Assembly (NCBI GenBank): GCA_965662265.1
Contig: CBFIGX010000004.1
Location: 62,001-126,000 of the forward strand
Origin: CBFIGX01 sp965662265
Lineage (GTDB): Bacteria; Bacteroidota; Bacteroidia; Flavobacteriales; UBA7430
Direction: 5' to 3'
Length of the DNA stretch: 64,000 nt
Shown: positions 1-8,279 of the stretch, in pieces
Numbering within the stretch: position 1 is the stretch's first letter
Layout of the letters: each line of letters begins with the position of its first letter
Notes under the pieces: generated by a model
Database searches by the model: none
The model's input: only the letters and a program-made list of their open reading frames with translations
Told to the model about the DNA's origin: nothing
Position numbers and translations under genes: made by a program

Positions 1-109
1 CAATGTCTTTTCTGAACAAAGCCATGGTTTCCCTTTTTATATTTGGGCTGTAGGCATAAAAGTAGTACAGTATAAAAGAGAGTATCCCAACAAAAAAAGA
101 AACTGTCAT
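1..109 (-). CDS. Partial small membrane protein, C-terminus outside window
   Basis: An open frame on the minus strand starts with ATG 7 bases after the stop codon of the glutathione peroxidase gene and runs off the left edge (36 codons visible, no stop). The visible part begins MTVSFFVGILSFILYYFYAY, which looks like a single N-terminal membrane segment or an uncleaved signal, followed by a basic stretch (PNIKRET). The tight spacing suggests cotranscription with the peroxidase gene. No family can be named from so short a piece, and chance coding cannot be excluded. Confidence 0.4.
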   Translation of the reverse strand, partial: MTVSFFVGILSFILYYFYAYSPNIKRETMALFRKDI

Positions 110-116
110 AAAAAAT

Positions 117-662
117 CTAGGAACCTAGATGCGATGTAATTTTTAAACTTAAAGGCTTAGTGGTACTTAAAAAAAAGTCAATAAGTTGTCCTTCTGGATT
201 TATAAGATATTTTTGAAAATTCCATTTTACCGAACTAGAACTTTGACCATTAGCCTCCTTGTTACTGAGCCATTGATATATTGGATGCTGGTTGTCACCT
301 TTGACGTCTATTTTTTCCGACATAGGAAATTCTACGCCAAAATTAGATCTGCAAAATGTTTGTATACTTGATGCAGATCCTGGCTCTTGTCCACCAAATT
401 GATTACAAGGAAACCCAATAACTACGAGCTCATCTTTGTATTGCTCGTGTAGTTTTTGCATGTCTTCGTATTGGCTAGTAAAGCCGCATTTAGAGGCTAC
501 GTTTACAATGAGGATGTGTTTACCTTTGTAGGCGCTCATTTCTATTTTTTCTCCTGTTAATGAAGTGTAAGACAAGCCGTGTATGCTTGATCTTTCTTGG
601 GCTTCACCAGAAGTACAACCAAAGAGTAGTCCCATAATTAAAGTGAATATATTTTTTGTCAT
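117..662 (-). CDS. Glutathione peroxidase family lipoprotein
   Basis: A 181-residue thiol peroxidase of the glutathione peroxidase family, which in bacteria usually reduces hydroperoxides with thioredoxin rather than glutathione. The peroxidatic cysteine lies in NVASKCGFT (Cys59), followed by the family motifs FPCNQFGGQEPG and VKWNF that carry the catalytic Gln and Trp. The N-terminus MTKNIFTLIMGLLFGC looks like a lipoprotein signal with the lipidated Cys at 16, so it probably acts in the periplasm. I place the start at the ATG at 662 because the upstream ATG at 698 would put 12 polar residues before the signal. It is followed closely by a partial membrane protein gene. Confidence 0.9.
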   Translation of the reverse strand: MTKNIFTLIMGLLFGCTSGEAQERSSIHGLSYTSLTGEKIEMSAYKGKHILIVNVASKCGFTSQYEDMQKLHEQYKDELVVIGFPCNQFGGQEPGSASSIQTFCRSNFGVEFPMSEKIDVKGDNQHPIYQWLSNKEANGQSSSSVKWNFQKYLINPEGQLIDFFLSTTKPLSLKITSHLGS

Positions 663-743
663 ATACAAAATTAAACATTTAAAATGAGAACGCCCCATTG
701 TTTAGTATACCTTATGCTAATGATAATTCGAGAATGGATTCTA

Positions 744-935
744 TTAATTTTGATACGGGCTTTCAGGGATTATAAGACTCAAGATGATATAAGGTAGTAT
801 GCCTATACCCAATATAAGTACTCCCATCACAAAAGCCACTCTAAATAGGATAGGATCTGTGTTAAAGTGTTCCGCCATTCCAGCACACAAACCAGTTAAC
901 TTACCATTGTCTTTATTTCTATAAAGCTTTTTCAT
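744..935 (-). CDS. Small PspC domain protein
   Basis: A 63-residue PspC-domain membrane protein: a KKLYR..DNGKLTGLCAGMAEHFNTDP head followed by one or two hydrophobic segments (about residues 31-56) that end in PES. PspC domains are known from phage-shock envelope stress control. The frame is open further upstream to 986, but that would overlap the previous gene; the ATG at 935 lies 2 bases after its stop codon, as expected in an operon. It repeats the PspC domain of the larger neighbour, so it probably arose by duplication and works with it at the inner membrane. Confidence 0.85.
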   Translation of the reverse strand: MKKLYRNKDNGKLTGLCAGMAEHFNTDPILFRVAFVMGVLILGIGILPYIILSLIIPESPYQN

Positions 936-937
936 TT

Positions 938-2494
938 TTAAAAATCGCAGTCTATACAAGTTAATCCTTCTCTGGTCATTTTCCAATACCTATTTATCAT
1001 TTTTTTGTCGTAGGTGTTAGTGGTGTTTTCTATGTCGAATATAAAATGTTTTAAGTTCTCATCAAGATATACAGTCATTCCCTCCGGTATATATAGTGTT
1101 AATGCTACAGATTGAAGCCTAAATCCATCTTTTTCATTCACGCCAAAGTAATTTTCAAAGTAAATTTCATCAGCTAAAACCGAAAAATCATATTGGATAT
1201 TAGACGCATTTACTTTTGCGACTTTTTGGCTATTGCCACTGGCAAATTTATCAATCGATATTATGGGTACTTTTTCATTTGATTTTTGAATGTCCAAAGT
1301 CACATCTGTACATAATAAACTCTTTAATTCATCCTCCAACAAATAGCTCGGACTTTCTTGATGTATATTAAAATAAGGATTGTCATTTAAATCTAAATAT
1401 ACTGTGTCTGATATGAATTCTAAGTCAAGACTTTCTGTAACTTGGGTATTATTACTGAAGTTATTACTTGTTTGTGATCCGACATAAAGCAAACTCATCA
1501 AACCCACAAACCATATTCCTCCTAGTATTGTTCGAACTGTAGTAGGTTGTTTTGGTGTATTGAAGAGGATTCTAATAGATATCCATATCAATTGCGCTAC
1601 GGGAACTCCAATGAATAAGAAAAGACCAAACACTGTAAATCCTTGAAGTTTTATGTCAGATATTATTAATGGGAAATAATCATATAAATTAAAAGGATCT
1701 ATCCTATTACCATTAATATTAATTAACGAATCACTCGATCCAACAAGGTTCGACAATATAATTAGAGACATAAATAGGCCTAACATTAAGAGAATTCCGC
1801 CAATAAATTTTCCTATAAAATTAATGATGTATTTGACTATATTAACAAAGAAACTAGCAATGTTTCTAACGATCTGTTTAAATTGATTGGCTTCGTGGCT
1901 ATTTTCTATATCTCCTACATTTTTTTTAAAGCTGTCGAGCTCCTTTTGAATTGTTTTTTTTATGTTCTCTGCAGTAACCTTTTCCCCTTTCATTTGCAAT
2001 TTTTGTGCGGTTGTTTTTGCTTCAGGGATAATTGCCCATAATATAAAGTATATAAGTATACCAGAACCTGTTAGAAGACTAACTAAAAAAAGAAGTCTTA
2101 TGATAACCGGATCTATACTAAAATAAGCAGCGATACCACTGCACACTCCGCTAATAATTTCATTATCAGTATCTCTGTAAATTCTCTTATTTCTTTTAGT
2201 CGTGTTTTTATGTAAATCAAATTCTTTTTCTTGCTTATAATCTTCTTCATATACTTCAGGTTCACCCAATATTGATATGATTTCATTTACCTTACTAATG
2301 TTTATAATATCACATTTTTTGAGTTGAAATAACTCTGCTATTCTCGCTTCTATGTCTGAAGCAATTTCTTGACACCCTTCCTCATCTTTATAGTGTTTTT
2401 TAATTCTTCCTAGATATGTGTTTAATTTTTCATAAGCATCTTCATCGATGTAAAAAATGATTCCTGCTAGATTAATATTAACTGTCTTTTTCAT
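938..2494 (-). CDS. PspC domain-containing multi-pass membrane protein
   Basis: A 518-residue inner membrane protein. Residues 1-85 form a soluble cytoplasmic part rich in charged helices; a PspC domain follows at about 100-156 (IYRDTDNEIISGVCSGIAAYF, then a hydrophobic hairpin). Three more hydrophobic stretches lie near 215-250, 285-310 and 320-345, and the last 170 residues are polar and probably periplasmic. The start codon overlaps the stop of the PadR gene by one base (TAATG), so the two are translationally coupled. PadR-PspC pairs of this kind are common in Bacteroidota and are thought to sense envelope stress; the signal here is unknown. Confidence 0.87.
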   Translation of the reverse strand: MKKTVNINLAGIIFYIDEDAYEKLNTYLGRIKKHYKDEEGCQEIASDIEARIAELFQLKKCDIINISKVNEIISILGEPEVYEEDYKQEKEFDLHKNTTKRNKRIYRDTDNEIISGVCSGIAAYFSIDPVIIRLLFLVSLLTGSGILIYFILWAIIPEAKTTAQKLQMKGEKVTAENIKKTIQKELDSFKKNVGDIENSHEANQFKQIVRNIASFFVNIVKYIINFIGKFIGGILLMLGLFMSLIILSNLVGSSDSLININGNRIDPFNLYDYFPLIISDIKLQGFTVFGLFLFIGVPVAQLIWISIRILFNTPKQPTTVRTILGGIWFVGLMSLLYVGSQTSNNFSNNTQVTESLDLEFISDTVYLDLNDNPYFNIHQESPSYLLEDELKSLLCTDVTLDIQKSNEKVPIISIDKFASGNSQKVAKVNASNIQYDFSVLADEIYFENYFGVNEKDGFRLQSVALTLYIPEGMTVYLDENLKHFIFDIENTTNTYDKKMINRYWKMTREGLTCIDCDF

Positions 2495-2826
2495 TAAGAT
2501 GATGTTTTTGTGGTTAATTTCACGGCTTTAATAAGCTCATTCCATGTGTCTTCCAACCCAATGAGTAATATCTCTCCTTTTTTGCTCAAACTGTAATACT
2601 TTCGTGGTGGTCCAGATTTTGATTCCTCCCAACGGTAGGTCAAAATATCTGAGTTTTTTAAACGGGTTAGTAGGGGGTATATCGTTCCTTCTACAACAAT
2701 CATTTTAGATGCTTTTAATTGATCAATAATATCTGATGGATAGGCTTCGCCTCGCTTTAATATTGACAAGATGCAAAACTCTAAAACACCCTTTCGCATT
2801 TGGGCTTTTGTGTTTTCTATATTCAT
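2494..2826 (-). CDS. PadR family transcriptional regulator
   Basis: A 110-residue winged-helix regulator of the PadR family. The N-terminal half shows the family pattern (RKGVLEFCILSILKRGEAYPSDI, then a GTIYPLLTRLKN recognition helix and wing SGPPRKYYSLSKKG). It is the first gene of an operon with two PspC genes downstream. A perfect 8-base inverted repeat at 2911-2931 overlaps the -33 part of its predicted promoter, which is where a PadR repressor would bind, so autorepression is likely. The short length fits a PadR without a large dimerization tail (s1 subfamily). Confidence 0.9.
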   Translation of the reverse strand: MNIENTKAQMRKGVLEFCILSILKRGEAYPSDIIDQLKASKMIVVEGTIYPLLTRLKNSDILTYRWEESKSGPPRKYYSLSKKGEILLIGLEDTWNELIKAVKLTTKTSS

Positions 2827-2889
2827 CTTATGTAATAATTAAGTTAATACTCATGCTTAGATTTATTTCATTTCAATATTTATGTTATA

Positions 2890-2921
2890 CAAAGATATAT
2901 ATTTAATAAGGTACTATGCAA
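2890..2921 (-). promoter_or_regulatory. Predicted promoter of the PadR-PspC operon
   Basis: On the minus strand a TTG (2921-2919) is followed after 21 bases by TATCTTTG (2897-2890), matching the Bacteroidota promoter pattern TTG...TAnnTTTG. Transcription would start near 2883, leaving a leader of about 55 bases before the PadR start codon. The -33 element sits in the loop of the palindrome at 2911-2931. Confidence 0.6.
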
Positions 2922-2931
2922 AACATAGTAC
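2911..2931. promoter_or_regulatory. Palindromic operator, probably for PadR
   Basis: GTACTATG and its exact reverse complement CATAGTAC are separated by CAAAA. The palindrome covers the -33 element of the promoter of the PadR operon. PadR family operators are commonly AT-rich palindromes of similar geometry, so autoregulation is the simplest reading; binding itself is inferred. Confidence 0.6.
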
Positions 2932-2969
2932 TAATTTATGTTAAATTCCACATAATAATTAGTTAGGTA

Positions 2970-3830
2970 TTAGTAACAGATTAAATCGATGATAATTAGT
3001 AATCCAAAGGCAATAGAAGCAATTCCATTATTAGTAAAAAAAGCCAAGTTTACTTTTGAAAGGTCATTGTGTTTAATTAATCTATGTTGATTAATTAATA
3101 AACCAATAAAAAGTGAAGATGCTATAAAATACAAGGCAGAATTTGAAAAATAGAATAATCCAATACAAGCTATAATGATGGCAGTAATACCATGTAAAAC
3201 ACGAGACATCCTCAGTGCATTTTTTTTACCAAGAATTACTGGTATAGAAAAGAGTTTATTTCGTTTATCAAAATGTTCGTCTTGTAAGGCATAGATAATA
3301 TCAAAACCACTCACCCAAAATAGAACTGTGGTTGAGAATAATAGAGGTAGTAGATCAAATTGTCCAGTAACAGCTAAATATGCACCTATAGGGGAGAGTG
3401 ATAGCCCAAGGCCAAGAATAAAATGACATAGAAAGGTAAATCTTTTGGTATAGCTATATCCAAGAACAACTAATAATGCAATAGGAGATAGGTAAAAGCA
3501 AAGTGTATTTAATGCATAACTAAAAGTCACAAATAAAAGGCTATTTATGATCACAAAAATCAACACATTCTTAGCCTTTAAAGATCCATTAGGAATTTCT
3601 CGATTTTTTGCTGTACGAGGATTTGCCAAATCAATATCACGATCTATATATCTATTAAAAGCCATAGCAGCACTTCTGGCAAACAGCATGCATAAGATAA
3701 CATATAGCAACTTTAAAATATCAAATTCATTTGTATTTTGTGAAACGGCGAGGGTAAATCCAATAAGTGCAAAAGGCAAGGCAAATACTGTATGACTAAA
3801 TTTTATGAGGGAGAGATAGTTTTTTATCAT
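2970..3830 (-). CDS. UbiA family prenyltransferase (quinone biosynthesis)
   Basis: A 286-residue integral membrane prenyltransferase of the UbiA superfamily with about eight membrane segments. Both Asp-rich metal/diphosphate motifs are present: N59-RYI-D63-RDI-D67 and D184-EHF-D188, the latter in YALQDEHFDKRNKLFSIP. These features match the 4-hydroxybenzoate polyprenyltransferase subgroup, which in many menaquinone-only Bacteroidota is MqnP of the futalosine route; which quinone precursor it uses cannot be told from this window. It follows a rho-independent terminator on the same strand, so it is probably expressed by itself. Confidence 0.85.
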   Translation of the reverse strand: MIKNYLSLIKFSHTVFALPFALIGFTLAVSQNTNEFDILKLLYVILCMLFARSAAMAFNRYIDRDIDLANPRTAKNREIPNGSLKAKNVLIFVIINSLLFVTFSYALNTLCFYLSPIALLVVLGYSYTKRFTFLCHFILGLGLSLSPIGAYLAVTGQFDLLPLLFSTTVLFWVSGFDIIYALQDEHFDKRNKLFSIPVILGKKNALRMSRVLHGITAIIIACIGLFYFSNSALYFIASSLFIGLLINQHRLIKHNDLSKVNLAFFTNNGIASIAFGLLIIIDLICY

Positions 3831-3899
3831 TATTCTAAATATTAATGTAAAATTAATGAAATAGAATTATTAGTTGTAGTCATTTCATTTAATAACTTG

Positions 3900-3933
3900 A
3901 AAAAAAAAGCTGCCCATAAGACAGCTTTTTTTT
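3900..3933. terminator. Rho-independent terminator
   Basis: A GCTG/CAGC stem flanked by a run of A on the left and of T on the right (AAAAAAAAGCTG, then CAGCTTTTTTTT). On the minus strand it lies just after the stop of the T9SS protein gene at 3947, and would end its transcription before the prenyltransferase gene. Confidence 0.8.
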
Positions 3934-3946
3934 GAGTAAAAGAATA

Positions 3947-5824
3947 TTAGTGCTTGATAATTCTTTTTACAACTTTATTGTTTTTGTCTTCTACAGATAC
4001 TAAATACACACCATTTGATAAGTGTTCCATATTAAAGTTATGTTCACTATCTTTAGTTGTATGGCTATATACCACACTTCCTAACAAGTTAATAACTTTA
4101 ATACTAACCTCGTCTTCAAAATGGTTTAATGAGCTAACTGTAATCATATCACTTGTAGGGTTTGGATACACATCAAAGTGACTTGATTTTCTTAACTTTT
4201 CTATGGATAAGTTGTCATAATCGCCAGTATTGATGGTTATACAGACAATATTATTGTTTGTTATAGGATCTTCATCACCTTGAACATGTAATCCAGGCAA
4301 ATAATCTCTTTGGTAAGTAATTGCTAGTTTACCATCTACTATGTTAGATATAGAAGGGAACACGCCTTCATTAATAGGGTCTCCAGTATCAGGATCCGTA
4401 AGTATAGCCATTAAATCATAAGGGTCTGTCCATGTAGCTCCGTTATCTTCAGACTTAATAGTGTAAATGTGCCTGTAATGTTGTAAATAATTTTCAGTTC
4501 CATCATTACCAAAATCAATTTGGTCGTCATACATTATCTCGATAACGCTAGAGTACGCCAGGTAGATAACTCCATTTTCATCTATAGTACTACTTGGGTG
4601 AGATGTCATGGAACAGCCATAGTATCCAATGTTGTCGATACTCTCAATATCTAGTGTGTCATTAGCGTTTTGATCTAAAACGTATGCTATAGTATCTTCT
4701 TGCTGTGTAAGTTCACTCCAGTAAACTAAACCATCTGTTGTTGGATAATATGAATAACCACCGTCATCAGTAGTATCACTATTAGCATACCCCATTAAAC
4801 CATAGAATATATGTGCATTTCCATCATTATCTAAGGAAAGACTGAATGATTGATCAGCATTATCTATAATTCCACCTGTTTCAGGGAAAGTAGTAGAATC
4901 AACAATTATAGAATCTGTATAAAATGGTATTGGATGTTCTTTTACAATAGTTTTAGTCCATGTACTACCATTATCGATAGATTTCATAAGGATAACATCA
5001 GTCCATGTTGCACCTAAAACAAAAGCCACTGTTTCGCCTTTAACATCTAAAGCGTAAGCATCTCCAGCAAATCCATTGTAATAATCTGGTCCAATCCCAG
5101 GAATGATATAGTCTGTAATATCCCAGTTCGCACCACCATCTAACGAGCGAGAGTAAGAAATATAATTATTGTCTAAACTATAAGTTTGAGAAATTAAATG
5201 CACACTTTGACCATCGGGACCGCCTACTTTCATTCTTGGCCATACATTATCATAAGCATCTGGTCCTTGTGGAAGCAATGCTTCAGACCACGTGCCTGTT
5301 CCTTTTATTTGTCTTGATGTGATGGTTGTATGGTAGTCAGGATCACCAAAAACATGGCTAGCCATAATTTCCCCTTCCTTTAATTTATCAATTGATGGCC
5401 ATCCTGTTCGCTCTGTCTCTACACGAACAGTAGGTAAGTCTCCCCATGTAGAACCATCGTAGTAGTTATAGCCAGTACCTCGATCTGGAAAACCCGTATT
5501 CTGATTAGGGCTCATTGTCCATACAGCCGATATGCTTTGGTCATCATGCATAACAACCCTGTTTTGTATTGCAGCATTAGTTTGTAGATCATAATAGGTG
5601 TTACCAATTATTTCTTCTTGCATACCATTTTGGTATACACGAGACACTACTGTAGGAGCCATAGTCTTATTACTAGCATTTAAATTAACCGAAACAGGGT
5701 CTATTTTTGGAGTGATGTGTTTTTCACTGACCTTTAATTTATTTGGTATAATTTGACTTGAAGATTGAGCAACTATATTAGTTACTGAAAAAACTAATAG
5801 AAAAGAGAAAATAATTTTTTTCAT
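3947..5824 (-). CDS. Secreted Asp-box (sialidase-fold-like) protein with T9SS type A sorting domain
   Basis: A 625-residue exported protein. It has a signal peptide (MKKIIFSFLLVFSVTNIVAQ), a large central region with at least three Asp-box repeats (SRSLDGGANW, KSIDNGSTW, KSEDNGATW), which are typical of BNR/sialidase-like beta-propellers, and a C-terminal type A sorting domain of about 75 residues (from FDVYPNPTSDMITV to the end VVKRIIKH) that directs secretion by the type IX system. No catalytic residues of a true sialidase can be recognised, so the enzymatic role is unknown; a surface or released binding protein is equally possible. It has a well-formed promoter of its own and a terminator, so it is a single-gene unit. 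Confidence 0.85.
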   Translation of the reverse strand: MKKIIFSFLLVFSVTNIVAQSSSQIIPNKLKVSEKHITPKIDPVSVNLNASNKTMAPTVVSRVYQNGMQEEIIGNTYYDLQTNAAIQNRVVMHDDQSISAVWTMSPNQNTGFPDRGTGYNYYDGSTWGDLPTVRVETERTGWPSIDKLKEGEIMASHVFGDPDYHTTITSRQIKGTGTWSEALLPQGPDAYDNVWPRMKVGGPDGQSVHLISQTYSLDNNYISYSRSLDGGANWDITDYIIPGIGPDYYNGFAGDAYALDVKGETVAFVLGATWTDVILMKSIDNGSTWTKTIVKEHPIPFYTDSIIVDSTTFPETGGIIDNADQSFSLSLDNDGNAHIFYGLMGYANSDTTDDGGYSYYPTTDGLVYWSELTQQEDTIAYVLDQNANDTLDIESIDNIGYYGCSMTSHPSSTIDENGVIYLAYSSVIEIMYDDQIDFGNDGTENYLQHYRHIYTIKSEDNGATWTDPYDLMAILTDPDTGDPINEGVFPSISNIVDGKLAITYQRDYLPGLHVQGDEDPITNNNIVCITINTGDYDNLSIEKLRKSSHFDVYPNPTSDMITVSSLNHFEDEVSIKVINLLGSVVYSHTTKDSEHNFNMEHLSNGVYLVSVEDKNNKVVKRIIKH

Positions 5825-5862
5825 TTTACTGATGTATTGATGAAAGTTTTAAATTAACTTAA

Positions 5863-5892
5863 CAAATATAAGATATAAAATGTGGTACACAA
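5863..5892 (-). promoter_or_regulatory. Predicted promoter of the Asp-box T9SS protein gene
   Basis: On the minus strand TTG (5892-5890) is followed after 19 bases by TATATTTG (5870-5863), a near-ideal Bacteroidota promoter, about 40 bases upstream of the ATG at 5824. Confidence 0.65.
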
Positions 5893-5952
5893 ATGAGTTG
5901 TAAAATTGTAAATCCTTTTCTTAGTACATTTGTCTATTAAACGAGTTGGCAT

Positions 5953-7185
5953 TTGAAGGTTTTAAATAATTTTTTAAGAAAAGAAGGAGGTTTTGTTTTT
6001 ACAGGAGCACTGTATACAAAATTGATTAGTTTTTTCATATCACTATTGTTGGTAAGAGTTCTAACTCAGGATGAGTTTGGTGAGTTGTCATTTATCTTAT
6101 CATTTCTTACTTTTTTTATTCCTTTTTCTGGAGGTGGTTTATATTATTCCTACTTAAGATATGCCCCTAATATAGCATCTGTTAAACAAAGACAATTGCT
6201 TTTTAGTCATAGTCGATCACTTGGTTTTATCATAAACATAGTTTTAGCTATTATCATTTTAGTCTTAAATCATATTTTTGATTTCAATCAAAATAATAGC
6301 TATTTAAACATCATTATATTTTACATTTTCGGGTATTTCTCAGTAGAGATGATCAAAGCAAACCTGAGAGTTCAAAATAAAAATAAACGTTATGCTTTGG
6401 TAGATGCTCTGTCTATTTCGTTGGTTTTAGTATTTGGTGTGATTTTGAGTTACTATTTTGGTTTAGTAGCCTATATCATTGTTTTTACAGTAAGTCCAAT
6501 AATCATTACCATATTGTACAGACCTAAAGCAAAAATGTTTTTCAAAATACTATCAGGAGACTATCTGAAATATGGATTATGGGTTGGGCTTGGTGCCATA
6601 GCATCTCAACTTATGTATTCTTTAGATATCTTTTTGATTGGTCAAATTGTAAAAGATTCTACGTTAATTGCGATTTACAAAACAGCTACAATTCTACCCT
6701 TAGCATTATTTTTTATCCCAAATTCATACATGACGACCTACTACACTCAAATAGCTTCTAACGACACCAATAAAAGTTTTTTGGTCAATTTCACAAAATC
6801 TTACTTTAAATGGTTTAGTATAGTATCTTTAATATTGGCTTGTGTGTTAATTATTTTATCAGAAGCTATTATTGTTGTGTTTTTTGGAGAGGCTTATGAG
6901 GCTGCTTCAGAATTATTTAGAATACTTGTTTTAGGAATGGTAGGGGCATTCATACTGCGTATTCCTTATGGTAATGTATTGGCAGCAGTTGGTAAATCTA
7001 GTTGGAATGCAGTGGTTGCGTTAATCATGCTTATTCTTAATGGCATATTAAATTACTGGGCTATTTCTAAATGGGGAATACAAGGAGCTGCCTTCGTCAC
7101 TTCGATTTTACTTTGGCTTTCGGGATTGGTATCTGCTCTATTATTTAAGTATTACATTTCTCAACTACCAAGTACTAATTCATAA
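5953..7185 (+). CDS. Wzx-like polysaccharide flippase / oligosaccharide exporter
   Basis: A 410-residue membrane protein with about 12 hydrophobic segments and the family-typical opening GALYTKLISFFISLLLVRVLTQDEFGELSF, which marks the polysaccharide transport branch of the MOP (MATE-like) superfamily. Such proteins flip lipid-linked sugars to the outer face of the inner membrane. The start is a TTG at 5953; no ATG is available near the conserved N-terminus. A TACATTTG box lies at 5925-5932. The 3' end overlaps by 25 bases the convergent glycosyltransferase gene, which may act in the same glycan pathway. Confidence 0.87.
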   Translation: MKVLNNFLRKEGGFVFTGALYTKLISFFISLLLVRVLTQDEFGELSFILSFLTFFIPFSGGGLYYSYLRYAPNIASVKQRQLLFSHSRSLGFIINIVLAIIILVLNHIFDFNQNNSYLNIIIFYIFGYFSVEMIKANLRVQNKNKRYALVDALSISLVLVFGVILSYYFGLVAYIIVFTVSPIIITILYRPKAKMFFKILSGDYLKYGLWVGLGAIASQLMYSLDIFLIGQIVKDSTLIAIYKTATILPLALFFIPNSYMTTYYTQIASNDTNKSFLVNFTKSYFKWFSIVSLILACVLIILSEAIIVVFFGEAYEAASELFRILVLGMVGAFILRIPYGNVLAAVGKSSWNAVVALIMLILNGILNYWAISKWGIQGAAFVTSILLWLSGLVSALLFKYYISQLPSTNS

Positions 7186-8279
7186 AGTGCTTTAAATTTA
7201 CTTCCAATCACTTTAGAAGAGAAAACTTCTACTATTTGTTTTAAGTGGTCTTGATCATAGTTGCTGTAATTCGTTTTCATTTTGCCCATAGCTCTACTTA
7301 GCTCTTTGGTATTATCCACTTCTACTAACAGCCCAGTTGAATCGTTTAAAAATGCTTCTGGGCCTCCACATTTCGTTGCAATGACAGGGGTACCACATAG
7401 AAGTGATTCTCCGCATATCACAGAAAATGTTTCAACATAACTGTTTAAGATTAAGCAGTGAGATTGGCTCAGATAGTTAAATACTTCTGAATTATTTTTG
7501 TATCCATGAAATTGAATAACTTCCTCTAGATGGTAATTTGCAACTACTTGTTTATAAATGACTTTATCTTTCCCATCTCCTATAATGACAAGAATACAGT
7601 TTTTGTTTTTATTATAGAATTCTGAAAATGCGTCAATAATGCCTTTAACATTTTTAGTGTCTTGATCAAGGTCTCCTACATAGATAAAACTGAATTCCTC
7701 ATTTTTAGTAAGTTTAGGATCGGTTCCTTTTACTACATTTTCTACAATATGATAATTTGCTTCAATATGACATTTAATCATACTCTCTTTAAGATAATTA
7801 GAGACCACGATTAGTGCTTTGGCTTTTTTTGCTACGAAGCGTCTAATAAATTTTGTAATCTTCGATAGTTGATTGTATTCATTTGAACTGTAACCACTCC
7901 AGTGTTCTGATATAACAAGCTTTTTGTTTAAAATAACAGAGGCAATATATGAGATGCTAGTGCTCCAACCCATAATATGTGCATGAATAAGGGATGTATC
8001 TCGGTGCTTCATAATTTCTATAAATACACATAGAAGAACTCTAATTTTGTTTAGACGGCCTTTACGATAATAAAAGAGGACTTCATTGATACTTTGAGTT
8101 TCGGTTTTTGACCGCTTAACACTAGAGGTAATTTTATTTGTTTGGCATACACTTATAATTGTGTGCGAACAGTAATCTTGAGATGATTGTAGTTGTTTTT
8201 GAATAAATATCCCCAACAAGAATTCCTCTTTGTTAGGATACCAAGGACTAATATGTAAGATGTTTGTTTTAGCCATCAA
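7161..8279 (-). CDS. Glycosyltransferase family 4 protein
   Basis: A 372-residue retaining glycosyltransferase of the GT4 / GT-B fold. The N-terminal domain begins with ILHISPWYPNKEEFLLGIF, and the C-terminal nucleotide-sugar domain carries the EX7E pair at E283 and E291 within YVETFSVICGESLLCGTPVI, with the family GDLDQDTKNVKGIIDAF segment before it. It probably adds a sugar to a cell-surface glycan; donor and acceptor are unknown. The start overlaps the stop of the copper ATPase gene by four bases (ATGA), so it is translationally coupled to an unrelated metal pump; a second in-frame ATG lies three bases later. Confidence 0.88.
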   Translation of the reverse strand: MMAKTNILHISPWYPNKEEFLLGIFIQKQLQSSQDYCSHTIISVCQTNKITSSVKRSKTETQSINEVLFYYRKGRLNKIRVLLCVFIEIMKHRDTSLIHAHIMGWSTSISYIASVILNKKLVISEHWSGYSSNEYNQLSKITKFIRRFVAKKAKALIVVSNYLKESMIKCHIEANYHIVENVVKGTDPKLTKNEEFSFIYVGDLDQDTKNVKGIIDAFSEFYNKNKNCILVIIGDGKDKVIYKQVVANYHLEEVIQFHGYKNNSEVFNYLSQSHCLILNSYVETFSVICGESLLCGTPVIATKCGGPEAFLNDSTGLLVEVDNTKELSRAMGKMKTNYSNYDQDHLKQIVEVFSSKVIGSKFKALYELVLGS

